A stretch of DNA of 64,000 nucleotides from Rhizoclosmatium globosum (taxonomy: Eukaryota > Chytridiomycota > Chytridiomycetes > Chytridiales > Chytriomycetaceae), in the NCBI GenBank assembly GCA_002104985.1, contig MCGO01000076.1, forward strand, positions 124,001 to 188,000, in the 5' to 3' direction. The notes beneath the pieces are model-generated. The model searched no databases, had not been told where the DNA came from, and saw nothing but the letters and a program-made list of their open reading frames with translations. Position numbers and translations under genes: made by a program. This document shows positions 12,659-25,084 of this stretch, piece after piece; position 1 is the first letter of the stretch; each line of letters starts with the position of its first letter.

Positions 12659-14051
12659 TTAAAGTTCAATCCAGTTCAAGGCAGGTGCAATACGATCTTT
12701 CAGCTGTTCAACACTTTCGTGGAAACTGCTTTCACACCACAAAGTATGCACCTTCTCCTTGAAAGCCTTCAAATCTCTGGAAACCTTACGTCCCATCATA
12801 GAATTATCCTCCTTTGGCAGAGTCGCAAAGTAATCGTGAAGCTTAATGTCATCTCGAGCAGCAAGAGCTTCTGGACTGGCGCCCAATAAGAATGGAGAAA
12901 ATGCCTTTTCAAAGACTGCTTGGTCTTGGACTTCCAATCCAGCCAATCGAGCCTTTTCAATCATCCAGTTGAGAGCAATGTTGGCAAGACCTTGCTCCCA
13001 CCAACCACCACCAATATCAGCGTGGTCTCCACGGAACCACTTCTGCTCTCGAACGAAACCTGCAGGCAAGTCAGCTGGGGGTGCTTCAAAGAGAGTTGGA
13101 GGGAAGTAGGAACGCTTTTCATCCATGGAGAGAGCGTGATAGGCATACTGGACTTGGTTTCCAATTGTCAAGTCGTGGTAATCGTTTGGTTCAATTACAC
13201 CGATTTCTTCTTGGATCTTGGTGAGCCACTTGGACGAGACAAAGGAACGAATCCTTCTGGTACATCAAGAGCTTCCACAGTGTCGAATACACCGATAAAC
13301 TTGAGGTTAACTTTTGGATGCAGCTTGGAAGGATCAACTGGAGGGGCAACAGGAAGATGAACAGATTTTGTACTTGTAGTGGCAGTGGTGCTGGTCTTGA
13401 GAACGTTGGATTATCAAGACGGGTTTCATAGACTTTGAAGGTAGAGTTCACAAGGCCCAAGAAGGATCAGGGGTTGGTGCAGATTCCTCAGTTGCGATTG
13501 GGAGACCCGCCTCACGAATCAAGGAAAAGAGGGAACGCACGATCGTAGCTCCACGAGAGAATCCGAATGCATAGATTTCGTCACCTTCCTGGTATTCCTT
13601 TGCGAGCCAGGCATACGCATCCATTACGTGGCCCTTAATGTTACCGTACATGTCTTCCAAGGAAGCTTCAGTTGAATCGGATACTTCAGTACCTGGACCA
13701 GAGTGATAGTACACCTTCTGGTTCTGTTCAGCACCTTCTTTGTGGTGCTGGGCGGTCAGGTAGGCGAGCTTCACAACGTTACTTGGGGTCATTGCGGCAG
13801 TAACCTTAATGTGGCCCATTGATTGGATGTCGGAGACGGAACCGGGTGTTTGACTTGTTCCGTCTACGCAGACAATCAGCTTTCGAGGTTCTCTTGTTTG
13901 TGGCAGTGCGACCGTATCATGGTTCACCTGTCAAGAGCGGACTTTGGTTAGGAACCTGATCGAGGTAAGAGCGAAAGCTTACATAGAATCCCCATTCTGC
14001 TGAAGCGAGAATGGCTGAGATGAGGAGGACGATGAGGTGCTGTAGATGCAT
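12659..14051 (-). CDS. DUF2235 (Tle1-like) alpha/beta hydrolase, copy 2, three frameshifts
   Basis: Exons 14051-13983 and 13927-12659. A signal peptide opens the protein (LIVLLISAILASA). The family blocks are all present: CVDGTSQTPG, TPSNVVKLAYL, YYHSGPGTE, GFSRGAT, FIGVFDTVEALDVP, NDYHD and GDHADIGGGWWEQGL. Reading through needs three single-base corrections, near 13453, 13410 and 13245. In each case one base seems to be missing, and no in-frame stop exists once frames are joined; the repaired length is 446 residues, typical for the family here. A stretch of about 30 residues between the first two shifts is Thr-rich and variable between paralogues. Probable role: secreted lipid or ester hydrolase. 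Either a real young pseudogene or an assembly problem would explain the shifts. Confidence 0.8.
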
Positions 14052-14373
14052 GTTGATTGGAAATGAGAAATTTGGGAGGACCACATCATCACCATGTGCA
14101 CAGCCCTGACCAAGTTCGAATCTTAGATGATTAAGGACAGACAAGAAACATATATTTGTAATAGAGAGAATAAAAGGGGAAAGGTATCAAAGAGAAAACA
14201 TCCAAAATACGGGATATTAACGGCATTATTACGCCAAGTCAAAGTTGCCAAATATACATCGTTTGTTTCGATTGGCATCAAGACTTAACTTTAAAACTTA
14301 TTATTTGATCAGTTGTAGTCGTAAATTATGTGTCAAATATTTCTCAAAGAGGCGCTTGCCACACATTTGTCCT

Positions 14374-15567
14374 CTAAATCACCCTCAGTATCTGTTTCAG
14401 ATCCAACGTCAATCGGAATATCATCGCTGTTTTCCAGTTCCATCTTGTTTGTTCTCGTGTTACTTTCAATTCTATACTTGTATGAAAAGTACTGGGAAAA
14501 ACCGTGGCATGCTTTCCAGCCACGTAGTCTTTTGCTTGTCTTGGGATTTCCTTTCCAAAGAAGCTATCCTCTGGTTTGACTCGATGAAAGTAATCATGAA
14601 TCAAGCATTTCTCTCTCTGTTGAAGCTGATTTGGATGAACGCCAAGCAAAAATGGTTGTAACGTTGATTCAAAGTATTTGAAGTCTCGGAACTGAAGTCC
14701 GGCACTTTCGGCTTTTTCAATCATCCATTTCAACGTGATCATAGAGAGACCCAGTTGCCACCAACCTCCGCCGATATCTCCGTGATCTCCTTGAAACCAT
14801 ACTTGTTCACGAGTGTGATCTTGAGGAAGCCAGGAAGATTCAAATAGGGTTGGCGCAAAGAATTCCCGCTTTTCATCAATTGACAGAGCATGATATGCAA
14901 ATTGGACTTTGGTGCCAATATTGAAATCGTATTCACTTGATTCCAAGACATCAAACGCTTTCAAGACTTCAGGGAGGATCACATTGTCTAAACTTGCTGG
15001 AACTCCGAGTGCGATTACAGTGTCAAACAAGCCGATGAACTTGACAGAAACGTCCCTGTGGACCAACAACCTTGTTTCTTTCTCTTCAAGGAGTTCAGTG
15101 ATATATCTGATGAGGAGATCATCTGTGAGGTCGTCGTTTGTGAAGTCCCTGACATCAAGTAACCCTTGCTTGCCAATTATGGAGAACAAGGCCCGAACGA
15201 TCGCAGCCCCGCGAGAGAACCCGAATCCATAGATTTCGTCTCCTAGTTGGTATTCTCGCACCAGCCAGGCATACGCATCATACACGTTGAACTTGATGTT
15301 GCCGAACATTGAGTCCAATACTGCCTTGATCGGATCAGACGACTGAGTGCCAGGACCTGAGTGGTAATATACTCTTTGATCCGGTGCTGAAGGGTTGTTT
15401 GCCAAGAAAGCCAATTTTGTAATGTTGGATGGTGTCATTGCAGCTGTTGCCTTGAAGGGGCCAAGGGATTGAACATCTGACGCTGTTCCAGGCGATTGTG
15501 ATGTTCCATCGATGCAGATGATTAGCTTTCTGGATGATCGAGGTTCTGCAGTGGAGTTGCCATTCAT
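14374..15567 (-). CDS. DUF2235 (Tle1-like) alpha/beta hydrolase, copy 3, intact and intronless
   Basis: A single open frame of 397 residues starting at the ATG at 15567; the frame is open further upstream but that extension lacks resemblance to relatives and crosses the promoter. Core blocks: ICIDGTSQSPG, TPSNITKLAFL, YYHSGPGTQ, GFGFSRGAA (nucleophile Ser), FIGLFDTVIALGVP, and GDHGDIGGGWW. Unlike copies 1, 2 and 5 there is no signal peptide, so the enzyme should be cytosolic. It is the only member of the 10.9-19.2 kb cluster without a frameshift. The C-terminal 40 residues diverge from the paralogues. The 320 bases between this gene and copy 2 (14052-14373) hold no other feature. Confidence 0.88.
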   Translation of the reverse strand: MNGNSTAEPRSSRKLIICIDGTSQSPGTASDVQSLGPFKATAAMTPSNITKLAFLANNPSAPDQRVYYHSGPGTQSSDPIKAVLDSMFGNIKFNVYDAYAWLVREYQLGDEIYGFGFSRGAAIVRALFSIIGKQGLLDVRDFTNDDLTDDLLIRYITELLEEKETRLLVHRDVSVKFIGLFDTVIALGVPASLDNVILPEVLKAFDVLESSEYDFNIGTKVQFAYHALSIDEKREFFAPTLFESSWLPQDHTREQVWFQGDHGDIGGGWWQLGLSMITLKWMIEKAESAGLQFRDFKYFESTLQPFLLGVHPNQLQQREKCLIHDYFHRVKPEDSFFGKEIPRQAKDYVAGKHATVFPSTFHTSIELKVTREQTRWNWKTAMIFRLTLDLKQILRVI

Positions 15568-15765
15568 TTTTGGGATTCTTGTTTGAAAAGAGTCCGCAAA
15601 TATTAACTCTGAAGCAACCAAAGTCTGATATATATACTTTCCTGTGTTTAAGACAGACGAAAAGGATATGGTCCTCGTCTGAAGCACAATGGTCGGGCAT
15701 CCAACTCTCTTCCCACCACACCACAACCACCCAGCACCTCGTATCCCTCCAACAACACAAAACGA

Positions 15766-15837
15766 GGTCGTACCCGGACTCGAACCGGGGTTACAGGTAT
15801 CAGAAACCTGGGTGCTAAACCGCTACACTATACAACC
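15766..15837 (-). tRNA. tRNA-Gln (anticodon CTG)
   Basis: A 72-nt cloverleaf on the minus strand. The acceptor arms GGTTGTA and TACGACC pair over 7 bp with one G-T pair. The anticodon stem CAGGT/ACCTG holds loop TTCTGAT with anticodon CTG. The T arm CCCGG-TTCGAGT-CCGGG is perfect. A D stem GTG/CAC is present. There is no intron and CCA is not encoded, as expected for a eukaryotic nuclear tRNA. It stands alone between two DUF2235 genes. Confidence 0.93.
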
Positions 15838-15948
15838 TTCGAGGTATCGAGAATAATAAAACATCTTAAAACTTATTACTGGGTTGCTAGGTTTCAGTCT
15901 CTCCTTCTTTCTTTATATATAAATCGAAATAAAAAGAATTCATAGCAT

Positions 15949-17372
15949 TTACACAATTGCCAAGTTCTCAGCAGGTGGAAGTAGATTCCCAAGCCGAGCG
16001 ACAGACTCATGAAGTTTGCTTGGAAAGTACTTGTTGCTATCCTTCATATATCCCGAAACATCTCTTGATACTTTCTTACCCATCGTACTGTTGCTTTCGC
16101 TTTTTAAACTTGCAAAGTAATCGTGGACTTTGATGTTTTTGCGCGATTGGAGGGATTTTTGGCTGGCCCCTAATAAGAAAGGAACAAACGACGAGTCAAA
16201 CTCGGTTGCGTCTCGAACATCAAGTCCAGCTTCCCTGGCTTTGTCAATCATCCATTTCAATGGAATCAAGGAAAGCTCTTGCTCCCACCATCCACCACCA
16301 ATGTCAGCATGATCGCCACGAAACCAGACTTGTTCACGCGTAAGCCCTTCTGGTAATTGTGGAACAGCCTCGAACAAAGTGGGGAGGAAGTAAGATCGCT
16401 TCTCATCAATAGAGATTGCATGTGCTGCGTTTTTGACAGTCATTCCAATGTTCATATCGTGATAATCGTTCTCTTCGATGATTCCGACACCTTCCAAAAG
16501 CGGTTTGCAAGATTAAGCGTAGGGAAAGCAACTGGACATTCTAGCGCCGTCACAGTATCGAAAACTCCTAGAAACTGAAGAGTAGGAATGATATGATCTT
16601 GAGGAAGCGGAGTTTGTTTCCCTGCTCTGTCGAGTCGCGTTTCGTAGTGCGCATAGTGAAGATTAACGATTGCGTTCAGTGAGTCTTGGTCTTTTGGAAC
16701 TGTTGCTGGTAGTCCCGAAAAACGGAGGAGGGAGAATAAAGATCGGACGACTGTTGAACCACGAGAGAACCCAAACGCGTAAATTTCATCGCCTGGTTGG
16801 TATTCCTTGGCAAGCCAAGTATAAGCGTCTACAACATATTCCTTAATGTTTCCAAATGCACCTGAAAGAAGAAATCGATTAGGTTCAAATTCCAAAAATA
16901 AGTGGGGAAAACCTTCCAACGCCCTGTCGGTAGCATCGTCCACTTCAGTACCAACTCCTGAATGATAATAAATCTTTTGAGGGCTGTTTGATTCCTTTCC
17001 GAGTTGTTGTGCGAGGTAAGCAATCTTAACAACATTGCTTGGAGTCATGGCAGCTGTTACTTTGACCCCGCCCATAGATTCAACATCTGATACTGTTCCA
17101 GGGTGTTGCCAGGTTCCATCCACGCATCTATCAAACAACAATAAGTTTACAATTCCTATAATTTTACAGTGCACTCACACAACCAGCTTTCGCACACCGT
17201 GCAGTGAGTTGGTTAATGGAGAGTAGAGAGTTGAAGTGGGAGACAACTCGGATTGGGAATCCTTCAATATATCAACTTAGTTTGGACGTCCTTTGTAATA
17301 CCACCCAAAACGAAAACTTACAGTTACATCAGGTTCTGATTCAAAGTCAGCGAGCTCAGAGAATGTTCCCAT
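15949..17372 (-). CDS. DUF2235 (Tle1-like) alpha/beta hydrolase, copy 4, one frameshift
   Basis: Exons 17372-17322, 17261-17179, 17127-16913 and 16861-15949; 420 residues after one correction. There is no signal peptide: the N-terminus is acidic and polar (MGTFSELADFESEP) and leads directly to VRKLVV-CVDGTWQHPG. Core blocks are TPSNVVKIAYL, YYHSGVGTE, GFSRGST, FLGVFDTVTALECP, and GDHADIGGGWWEQEL. The intron after the KLVV codons is shared with copies 1 and 5. The frame breaks near 16503, in a run of four T on the coding strand; one additional T restores NRFLEGVGIIEEND and the downstream family blocks. Predicted intracellular lipid/ester hydrolase. Confidence 0.84.
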
Positions 17373-17517
17373 GTTTTTGATGATGTTTTTTGAAACTTCC
17401 AATTTTAGATGTGAGTAGAACGTTAAGAATTTTTCATAGACCAGTCATTAGCATCTAAATTTGGAACAAATTGATGTAATTTAAATGTATTAATTTGCAG
17501 ATCTAATATTGCAGCCG

Positions 17518-19200
17518 TTACAAAGTCAAAAGAAGAATTGATAATGACCCGCATACAATTCCTGTCCATGCACGAGCTGACGAAATTTTTGTTCCAAATG
17601 GAATAGGCGCCGTTGAGGCAGACCCATCAGTTGGTACAGCAACAGGTTGCGTCGACAATTCGACCGCGGCAGCACCTGGTGCGCCATTCACTTCAGCATT
17701 TCCGTTCACGATAGAAATTGGACGAGCTGGTTGAACGCTGTCGGATAGCTGAGGTGGAATATCTGGGTTCTTAGTCAAGAAATCCAAATAGAAGAGCATT
17801 CCATTCCAAAGTTCCTGTTTAATCGGTCAGATACTTGTCCACATAAACCAAACAGATAAATGGACTCACCTCTCCAGTAGGGATAATTTCACTTGCTGGC
17901 AACTCAAATCCGTACTCCACGCTGCGTAATTCGATAGTGAAACCAACCATCCCCATGCGAATAGACTGCCAATCATCCGCACAACCCGTTGCAAGGTACA
18001 AACCAGAAGCTTTTTCGCTGGTGTACGTTTCATTGTGAACTTCAAAGATGGCATCACGAATTCCATCACCCAATGTTTTCAAAATGGCTTCATTGGGGGA
18101 ATCATCCGTTGTGTATCCCCAGCTACGAAGAATCAACTCGCCATAGGAATGGAAATCAATTCCAGCATATCGGTTTGGGAAAGAGGCGATGAAGTTTGCA
18201 GTTCCGTTGGTTTCTGGTTCGGAGAAGGGAAATGGTCCTTCATAAACTTCTGAGGTGTAATCTGTGTCCACCACAAGATTTCCATCATCATCGAATTTTG
18301 GTGGATTTCCATCGTTCCAGTTTCCGTCGTCCCAATTCCTGTAAATTGAATGAGTGAATGCCCTCTTAAAATCTAAATTGGATTTCGAACCTGTTCAAAT
18401 CAACACCAAAGAATTGGGTCTGAATCGCCATTGTCTCTACGGTTCTTTCTCCAAAGTCTATCTGTTGTATGGCTGTACTCGTATCCATCGGGATTATTCA
18501 TGGGAGTAATGACGAACTGAAAGTGTTTCAGGTACTCAGAGACGAGTGTTTCGTTTGATTTGGTCAACAAGTTGTTTGCCAAGAAAAGGACTCCGCTGGA
18601 GAAATCCACTCTCGGGCATGTTGCATTCCGTTCCACCAAATCATTTTCTTTTGCGAGTCTGGAATGCTTTTGTCTGTGATGATAATAGCCTTACAAAACA
18701 GGCTCTCAGTAAAGAACAATATAGCTGTGATGAATTGAATACAAACCGGAACATTTCGGTTTTCATAAGTCACGGCAATAGACGGTACGTAAGTTGTTAA
18801 GGATGGATACAACTTTGAGAATTGTTCCAGTTTGGCAATGATTTCATCATACCGATGATAATCATTGAAAAAGGGATCGATGTCGTCTCGTTTTGATGAA
18901 ACTCTGGTTCTTGGCTGGACAGGTTGTTTCAGAGAACAAGGGAGACTTCCAACCAAAGCCTCAGATTCACTATCGTCCCTTACCCTAACATCCACAAGCG
19001 ATCCGACAGTAAACCGATGATTGAAGACCTGGAAGGCGTTAGATGTGTTGTTGTGCATTTTAGGTTTACATCGTAGTTCCTAATGAGGATGCTCGCTTGT
19101 TCTTTAGTTTCAATGCGACAACTAAAGACGTTTTGAGGCTGTGATGAGGCCAGCACTTGATAGAGCCAGGAGGCTGTGAGCCAAGGACAAGTGTGTTCAT
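17518..19200 (-). CDS. M14 zinc carboxypeptidase, GPI-like tail, several frameshifts
   Basis: Exons 19200-19070, 19028-18747, 18689-18391, 18338-17870 and 17814-17518. Intron positions match the two upstream-located M14 genes. The catalytic domain keeps HAREW, NPDGYE, GVDLNR-NW, FHSYGEL and GFTIELR. The C-terminus is short and ends in a hydrophobic stretch (GIVCGSLSILLLTL) right before the stop, after small residues, which looks like a GPI-anchor signal. A single-base deletion near 18598 and a single-base insertion near 18412 compensate each other over exon 3. Exon 1 needs two more corrections: the signal-peptide-like stretch is in one frame and the following FSCRIETKEQA block in another. The N-terminus is therefore uncertain. 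Predicted cell-surface carboxypeptidase, or a damaged copy. Confidence 0.78.
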
Positions 19201-19397
19201 GGTGATTTCAATTTGCCAAGAAAATTGGTTGAGGAGCATGCCCCAATGCACGCCCACACAAGCCCACATTTAAAACCCTTATCTAGACAGGCATATAATT
19301 TCCGCAAACGTTAACGTTATCATTACTTTGAATAACCGCGGTCGGAAAATAAAACAAGGAGTTGTGGTACTGGCTTCATTTCAGAAATCACTCAATT

Positions 19398-22065
19398 TTA
19401 AGCACTAAAAATCGCTTTCAATCCGTCCAAACTTGTCACAGGTGCATTGCAAGATCCGTCTTCACACAAAAACACACGACCCTCGCCTTCACTGTCGCTC
19501 TCGCTGATGGACTTCAATAGTTCATTTGCTCCAACAACCACGAATCATTCGTTGGAATTTGCACAACCGTTGCCAATGGATTGAACGTCGTGTCAGAGTA
19601 TGTTGCAATCTGGAGAAAGCTTTCCTTGGACAACGATTTCAGTGTATCCACGAGTATAGGTGATCCAGCCTGTGACCATTTGGGGAATACTGCGAGGAGA
19701 TTTTTGGAGGAGATTCATGTTGGCGAGGAATGTCTTTTCTGCTTTCTCTCGGTACTGAGCTCCAGATGTGGAACCAAGAATAGCTTCCAAGCGAAGCAGG
19801 TTCTTGACGGCGATGGATGATGGAGTTGGTTCAGCTCCGTCATATTCTATTGAATATGCGATTAAAAGATGTTCAGGTAAGTCCAAAAAAGTTACCATCT
19901 TTCAATCTCAACAAACTCCGTCGTCCTCCTTTCCACCTGTAAAGTACCCGCCAGACACTTCATCCCAAAACAAATCGTTCATGGTTGTTTGCAAGTCAAC
20001 AGCCCATTTCAACCATTCTACTTCATGCGAAGTCTGGTACAACTCCAGCAAGGCATCAATCAAAAACGCGTAGTCGTCGGCATACCCAGGAATATTTGTA
20101 TCAAACACGCGGGTAAGGACTTTCGTTTCATGGTTGTACATGTTCTTTTTGATGAATGAAGCAGCTCCTTTCGCAAGCCCCAAAATCGTCTTGTTTTCAT
20201 CCTGCAAAACCCTCGCTGTCTTTGCCAACGCCGCAATCATGAGTCCGTTCCACGCAACCATGATCTTGTCATCTCTGTGAGGCTTAGGGCGTTGCAAACG
20301 CGCAGTCCACAGCTTCTCGAGACAAAGACGGAGTGTGAGTTTCGTAGTGAACGGGTCAGACTCGAATTTCGCTGCAGTTTCAGGAATGGTTTTGCGTTCC
20401 ATGAGGATGTTTTTGTTTGTGAGTTCTGAGTGAGGGTCGTATTGTGCCATGACGTTTCCACCAGCGTTAACGCCAAAATGGAACTTGAAGAGAGCCGCAT
20501 CAGAGCCAAGAAGTGTGTCTAGTTCTGAAGATTCCCAAACTGCGAAAGCTCCCTCTTTTGTGTGCTTATCATCGGCGGTTGGAAGTGAATCGGCATCTTC
20601 TGCGGAATAGAAGGCACCTCGAGGGTCGCGGAGGTCGCGCTCAACGTACTTGATGATATCTCTACACGTCTCTTCGTGATACATGTCTTTTGTGATTGCT
20701 GCCAAATCTGCGTAGATTGAGAGAAGTTGTGCTTGGTCATACAACATTTTCTCAAAGTGCGGGACAAGCCAAGTTCTGTCGACAGAGTAACGGTGGAAAC
20801 CAGATCCAACGTGGTCGTGAATGCCTCCTTTTGCGATTTTCTGTCGACGAGTGAGTTGAAAAATGTGTGTCTTTGAAATACTTACGTGCATCGTAAACTC
20901 CACCATACTCAACGCTTCTTCACTTTCATCCACGCGTTTCTTGAGACCTTCTGCAACAGCTTGGCGTAGTTTGTCCATTTCGACTCCTTGCAAATGGATT
21001 CCATACTTTTTGGCGATATGTTGCAGCTCGAAGGGAGACACAGGACCTTCTTCGGTTGTTACTTTTTGAAGTACGGATGGAGATACCTTAGTGGCGTGGT
21101 AATACGTCAACAAGAAGTTAAGGATGACTGGTTGAGGGAACTTTGGGGCACCACCGAAACCTCCGTAGGTACTGTCAAATGTTTTCGCGAGGATAGTAAA
21201 GGCTTTGGAAGGAATGGAGAAGGGTGGGATTGTGTCGAGGGATGTTTCTGAGGAAGATTTTGTCGTTGAAGAGGTAAACTGACGGAGTTTCTCAAAGTCA
21301 TCGTTGGATGAAGAGAGAATTTCTTCTGGCTCGTCAATCCATCTGAAATTTGATTAGCCCTGGGAATGGAATGATGGAACACATACTTTTCACCAAAGAA
21401 TTTCACCAAGTCAGGGAATCCAGGCTGACCTACATGAACTTTAATATCGTCGTTTACACACTCGAAGATTGGTAATACCGTGACTTGAAGCGGGAGGGAA
21501 GTACGTTCCACCAAAGAAAGGCTTCAACTCCGGAGTCAAAAACACAGTCATTGGCCAACCACCACGACCAGTAAGTGCCTGAACATAGCCATATACATTC
21601 GATCGACGGTGGGTCGTTCCTCACTGGTTGTCACGTTCAGTTCACTAACATCCTTTCGGGGAACCCTCACCGATCCACCTTCACATTCACAAAGTACTTG
21701 TTCATGACATCCGCAATTTCCTTTGATTCGAAGCTTTCGTGGGCCATTACGTGACACCAGTGGCAGGTTGAGTATCCGACAGAGAGAAGGATTGGCTGGT
21801 TATGAATTAGATCCGAGTTGGGCCGGTTAAGTACAGCTCACCTTGTTAAGCTCTTTGGCAATACGGAAGGCTTCAGGGCCCCATGGATACCTTTAGAGGA
21901 AGGTGTAAGGTGTGTTGTTTAGCACCAACTAATACGCTACCAGTCGACTGGGTTGTCTTTGTGTTGAAGAAGATACGGAGACTTTTCGTTGCGGAGTTGA
22001 TTCATTCGATAAAGTGAAGTTGTAAACTGTCGTCGGTTGAGGGAAAGCCGATTTGTGAGAAACAT
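19398..22065 (-). CDS. Thioredoxin-domain protein, YyaL/SPATA20 type, mitochondrial
   Basis: Eight exons: 22065-21941, 21890-21842, 21795-21671, 21623-21479, 21429-21387, 21342-20886, 20840-19896, 19846-19398; 779 residues after corrections. Residues 1-20 are basic, hydroxylated and lack acids, as in a mitochondrial presequence. The N-terminal DUF255 thioredoxin-like domain has EKSPYLLQH, the redox motif CHWCHVM, VDREERP and [13 protein letters not shown]. The remainder matches the six-hairpin glycosidase-like part ([60 protein letters not shown]). It ends with the family's short CEDGSC-APVT block. Single-base shifts occur near 21576, 19915, 19607 and 19523. Two of these four alter net length and the other two cancel. 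The biochemical role of the family is not established; protein quality or redox roles are suggested. Confidence 0.85.
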
Positions 22066-22196
22066 TCATTTCAAACAGATTTCGAATATTTAACTTATTA
22101 TTACGTAAGAGAGAAGAATAAGAATAACATCTAACTGGGATATATTTCAGAAATGAACTCAACAACTAAGAATGAATGCAAAGTATAACAAGAAAC

Positions 22197-24909
22197 TTAA
22201 ATTCCAATGTTGTTGGTAACCTTCTCAGGAGCAAGCCAAATGTATGGCACTTTGACACGTCCATTCAAAGTCTTGTTTCTGTGCTCAACACGGTTTCCAT
22301 ATTCTCGAACCTGGTCTCCAAACTTCTCAAACACAGCAGCTTCTTCCGTTTCACTTGGTCCATGAAGGTTATGCATACGCTGCCCAATATACACTTCATT
22401 CGGTTCGTAAAACGAAAGGTTGAGGAGAAGGGCTACGCCCAACGCCGGCTTCTGAAACGGCAGGAAGGGTGTCGACCAGTCTCGCTTCGTCGACTACTTC
22501 GGAATAGCTTTTCAGTGGAGGACTGAGTGACTTTGGGGGCCGGTTTGGTGGATAGGCAGAGTACATGTATTGGGAGAAGTTCATGCACGCGTGTTCTGGG
22601 TTTAGGTTAAGACTTCATTCGGATGGTGTATATTCAACGGAACTTACGGGCAGTACAGGTCCATACAAGGTTGGAGAGAACAATGTGCAAAACTGCCTTG
22701 GTTGGAATCGCTTTTGGAATCGAGGTGTTTCCTTGTTGAATTCAACGGTTTCTTGAATCCATCTTTGCAACTCGTAGTCCTTGGTGACAGATTCGTCCGT
22801 TTCGTAGTACAGGTTGATGTAATCTGCGGCATAGCTTTGAATAACCTTGTACAAGTCACGAGCATCTTCGGCCCATGGCTATATGACAGATGAGATACGT
22901 TTCAGAAAAGTGATAATCAGACAAAAGAGCACTCACATACTGTCCAGGACCATCCAAACTGCTACCTGCCTCAGAATCCCCAGTAAACCCTCTTTCCTCC
23001 AAATCACTGACAGGATCACACTTCATGAAATCCCACTGCGCATACATATGCTTCATCACATCGAAAAACGCATCACCAGTAGACATCGCAGTCATAATCG
23101 CACCAATCAACAACTCCCTTCCAATCGCATTCGTATTCATCAAACTCGTGAAATGATGACGCAAGAACTTGTACACCGGGTGAGTCGTTGAAAGATTCCG
23201 AATCAAAGCAAGGTCAAACGTTTCCATCACGAAATGTGTGTTCAAGAGGTGTGATCGGATTTCATGGATGTTCGTGTCCGCGAGGCCGACCCACATTTTC
23301 GCGAGCGTCCATTGGTTGATGGCGTTTTCGGTCGCGCTTGTTTCGGGGGGTGGGAAAATGTGTCGCCGTCGTCGGTTACGCGGATGGCGATTGGGTAGAG
23401 TTGGGATTCTTGGGTGTTGTGGTAGATGAGGGCGACGGGGGCTGCGAGGTATCCGTTGCGTTTTTGGTCTTTTGGTGAGGCGGCGGCGATTTCGTTGCGG
23501 GATGTAACGAATTTGCCGAGGTAGGGTCTGTAATCGAGGTATATGAAGTGACCGGCTTGGATTTCTTGCATAATGTCGCGGCCTTGGAGGTATTTTACTT
23601 GGGATAGTTGGGCGATTGTTAAGTCAGGAAGAATCGAAAGGGGGAAGGTGGTTGTGCGTGGGAGTGCGCGGATCATGACTGGGTGGACTCCAGAGACGAG
23701 TTGAGTTGCGAATACTGAATCTTCACGCCACGTGTTTGCAATATCTGGCTTTGGTTCCACGGAATAAAGTGTTTCCTCCATGTTCTGAAGACTGGTGAAC
23801 TATTTATGCATTAGTGGTTACTTCAACCTTGAATACAGTTTACTTTGTCTGTACCGTATGTCAACAAATGTGCGACACCTCTGTTGACCATTCCCTTCAA
23901 ATTATTCGCAGTGAAATCGACGTTCTTAGTATCATTGTACTATAAGCCACACAAGCAATATCAGTAACATGATAATTACACGCCAAAACAGCTCACCGCC
24001 TCATCCTTAAAAAGGGTACTCTTCTTGACAGCAGCACCAACAGGCATCCCTTCCATCTTGAAAACAGCAGTATACTTGGTCCGCCACCCCTTGAAATCGT
24101 CTTCTCTCAACTCAATAATTCGCTTTGGAACATTCTTGTCCGTTGGAAGCGTTGTCTGCATAACCCAATTTAACAAACAATGCCAAGTTATTCAATAACG
24201 ACAGTTACCCCATAGAAGAACACTTGCGGCTTTCCTTATTCAACCAAGTAAACACAGGGAAATACCATCCCTGCGAGAACTCTCCATCGCGTTCTCTCTT
24301 AATGACGACAGATTCGAACTCTAAATCGTGGCTGAGACTGTTGATAGCAATTGCATGGACGTTATCGAATATTTCTGCGGATGCTGTTACGTAGAAAGTG
24401 TTCTTTGATGCATCTTTGCCGATGATTTCAGGGTTGACTAGTTGAGTGTGTATTTGTCAGATGGGAGCGGTGAGAAGGGAAGGAAGCCTTACATGCCAAT
24501 TTAGAGACTTTTGACGTGTCTGTTTCGTGGACGGTGGCATCTGAGCCGAGTGATTCGCTGTGGAAGAGAGTCAGGTGCAGAGTTACGTTGACAAGGCCGT
24601 GGTTGTCTGGGCCAGTTGTGATCTGGTTTGATTGGTGTATTAAAACAATCGAAGTGTTTGTTAGCCAGTCAGTCCGCATTGCCCAATCAGGGCTGGCTGT
24701 GACGCACATGGGACACGCACCTGAACAATGAGCTTGTCGCCAGTGTAGGTTTCAGGGTCTCGGAAGACTGAGGGAACAAGATTTGTCACAAGTGCGATCG
24801 GTGTCTCCTGAACAGCTGCTTTTGGTGGTGAAGACTTGGTCTCTTCGGCTTTGGTTCCACTTGGTTTCTCGCTGAAGCGGCGAAGGAAGCTCTTGATGGA
24901 TTGTGACAT
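22197..24909 (-). CDS. Lipoxygenase with PLAT domain, copy 1, four frameshifts
   Basis: Eight exons: 24909-24721, 24622-24493, 24437-24209, 24155-23997, 23939-23844, 23799-22937, 22878-22648, 22595-22197; 765 residues when corrected. The N-terminal part is PLAT/LH2-like (GDKLIVQITTGPDNHGLVNV; VVIKRERDGEFSQGWYFP). The catalytic domain carries every expected iron ligand: an H-x4-H pair (HEIRSH) in the helix after ADTNI, a third His and an Asn in QHACMNFSQ, and a C-terminal Ile (KVTNNIGI). The HP-YKFLRHHF block is also present. The enzyme should add O2 to polyunsaturated fatty acids to give hydroperoxides; regiospecificity cannot be read. Frameshifts lie near 24220, 23355 and 22700 (each one base short) and 22440 (one base extra). 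No signal peptide is present. It is tandem with copy 2. Confidence 0.87.
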
Positions 24910-25084
24910 GAGTGGAGGAGTGGGGGCAATTGGAGTTTTGACCCAATATGTTATCACTGAAAGACGAACTCTGCAATTATTCTTCACACAGATGTTGTGT
25001 TTATTTTTTTGGCTTTAAACCAAGGAGAGAAATCAAAGTAAAACTAAATTGAGAGGAAAAAGAAGAGACAACACCACAGATAAC

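Noticed and set aside
13917..14144. Separate small gene at 13917-14144 (minus)
   Set aside because: It is the first exon of DUF2235 copy 2 read through its intron; the signal peptide exon ends at 13983.
14374..15726. Longer start for DUF2235 copy 3 at 15726
   Set aside because: The additional N-terminal residues (MWCGGKRVG...) match nothing in the four paralogues and would place the start close to the tRNA gene; the ATG at 15567 fits the family.
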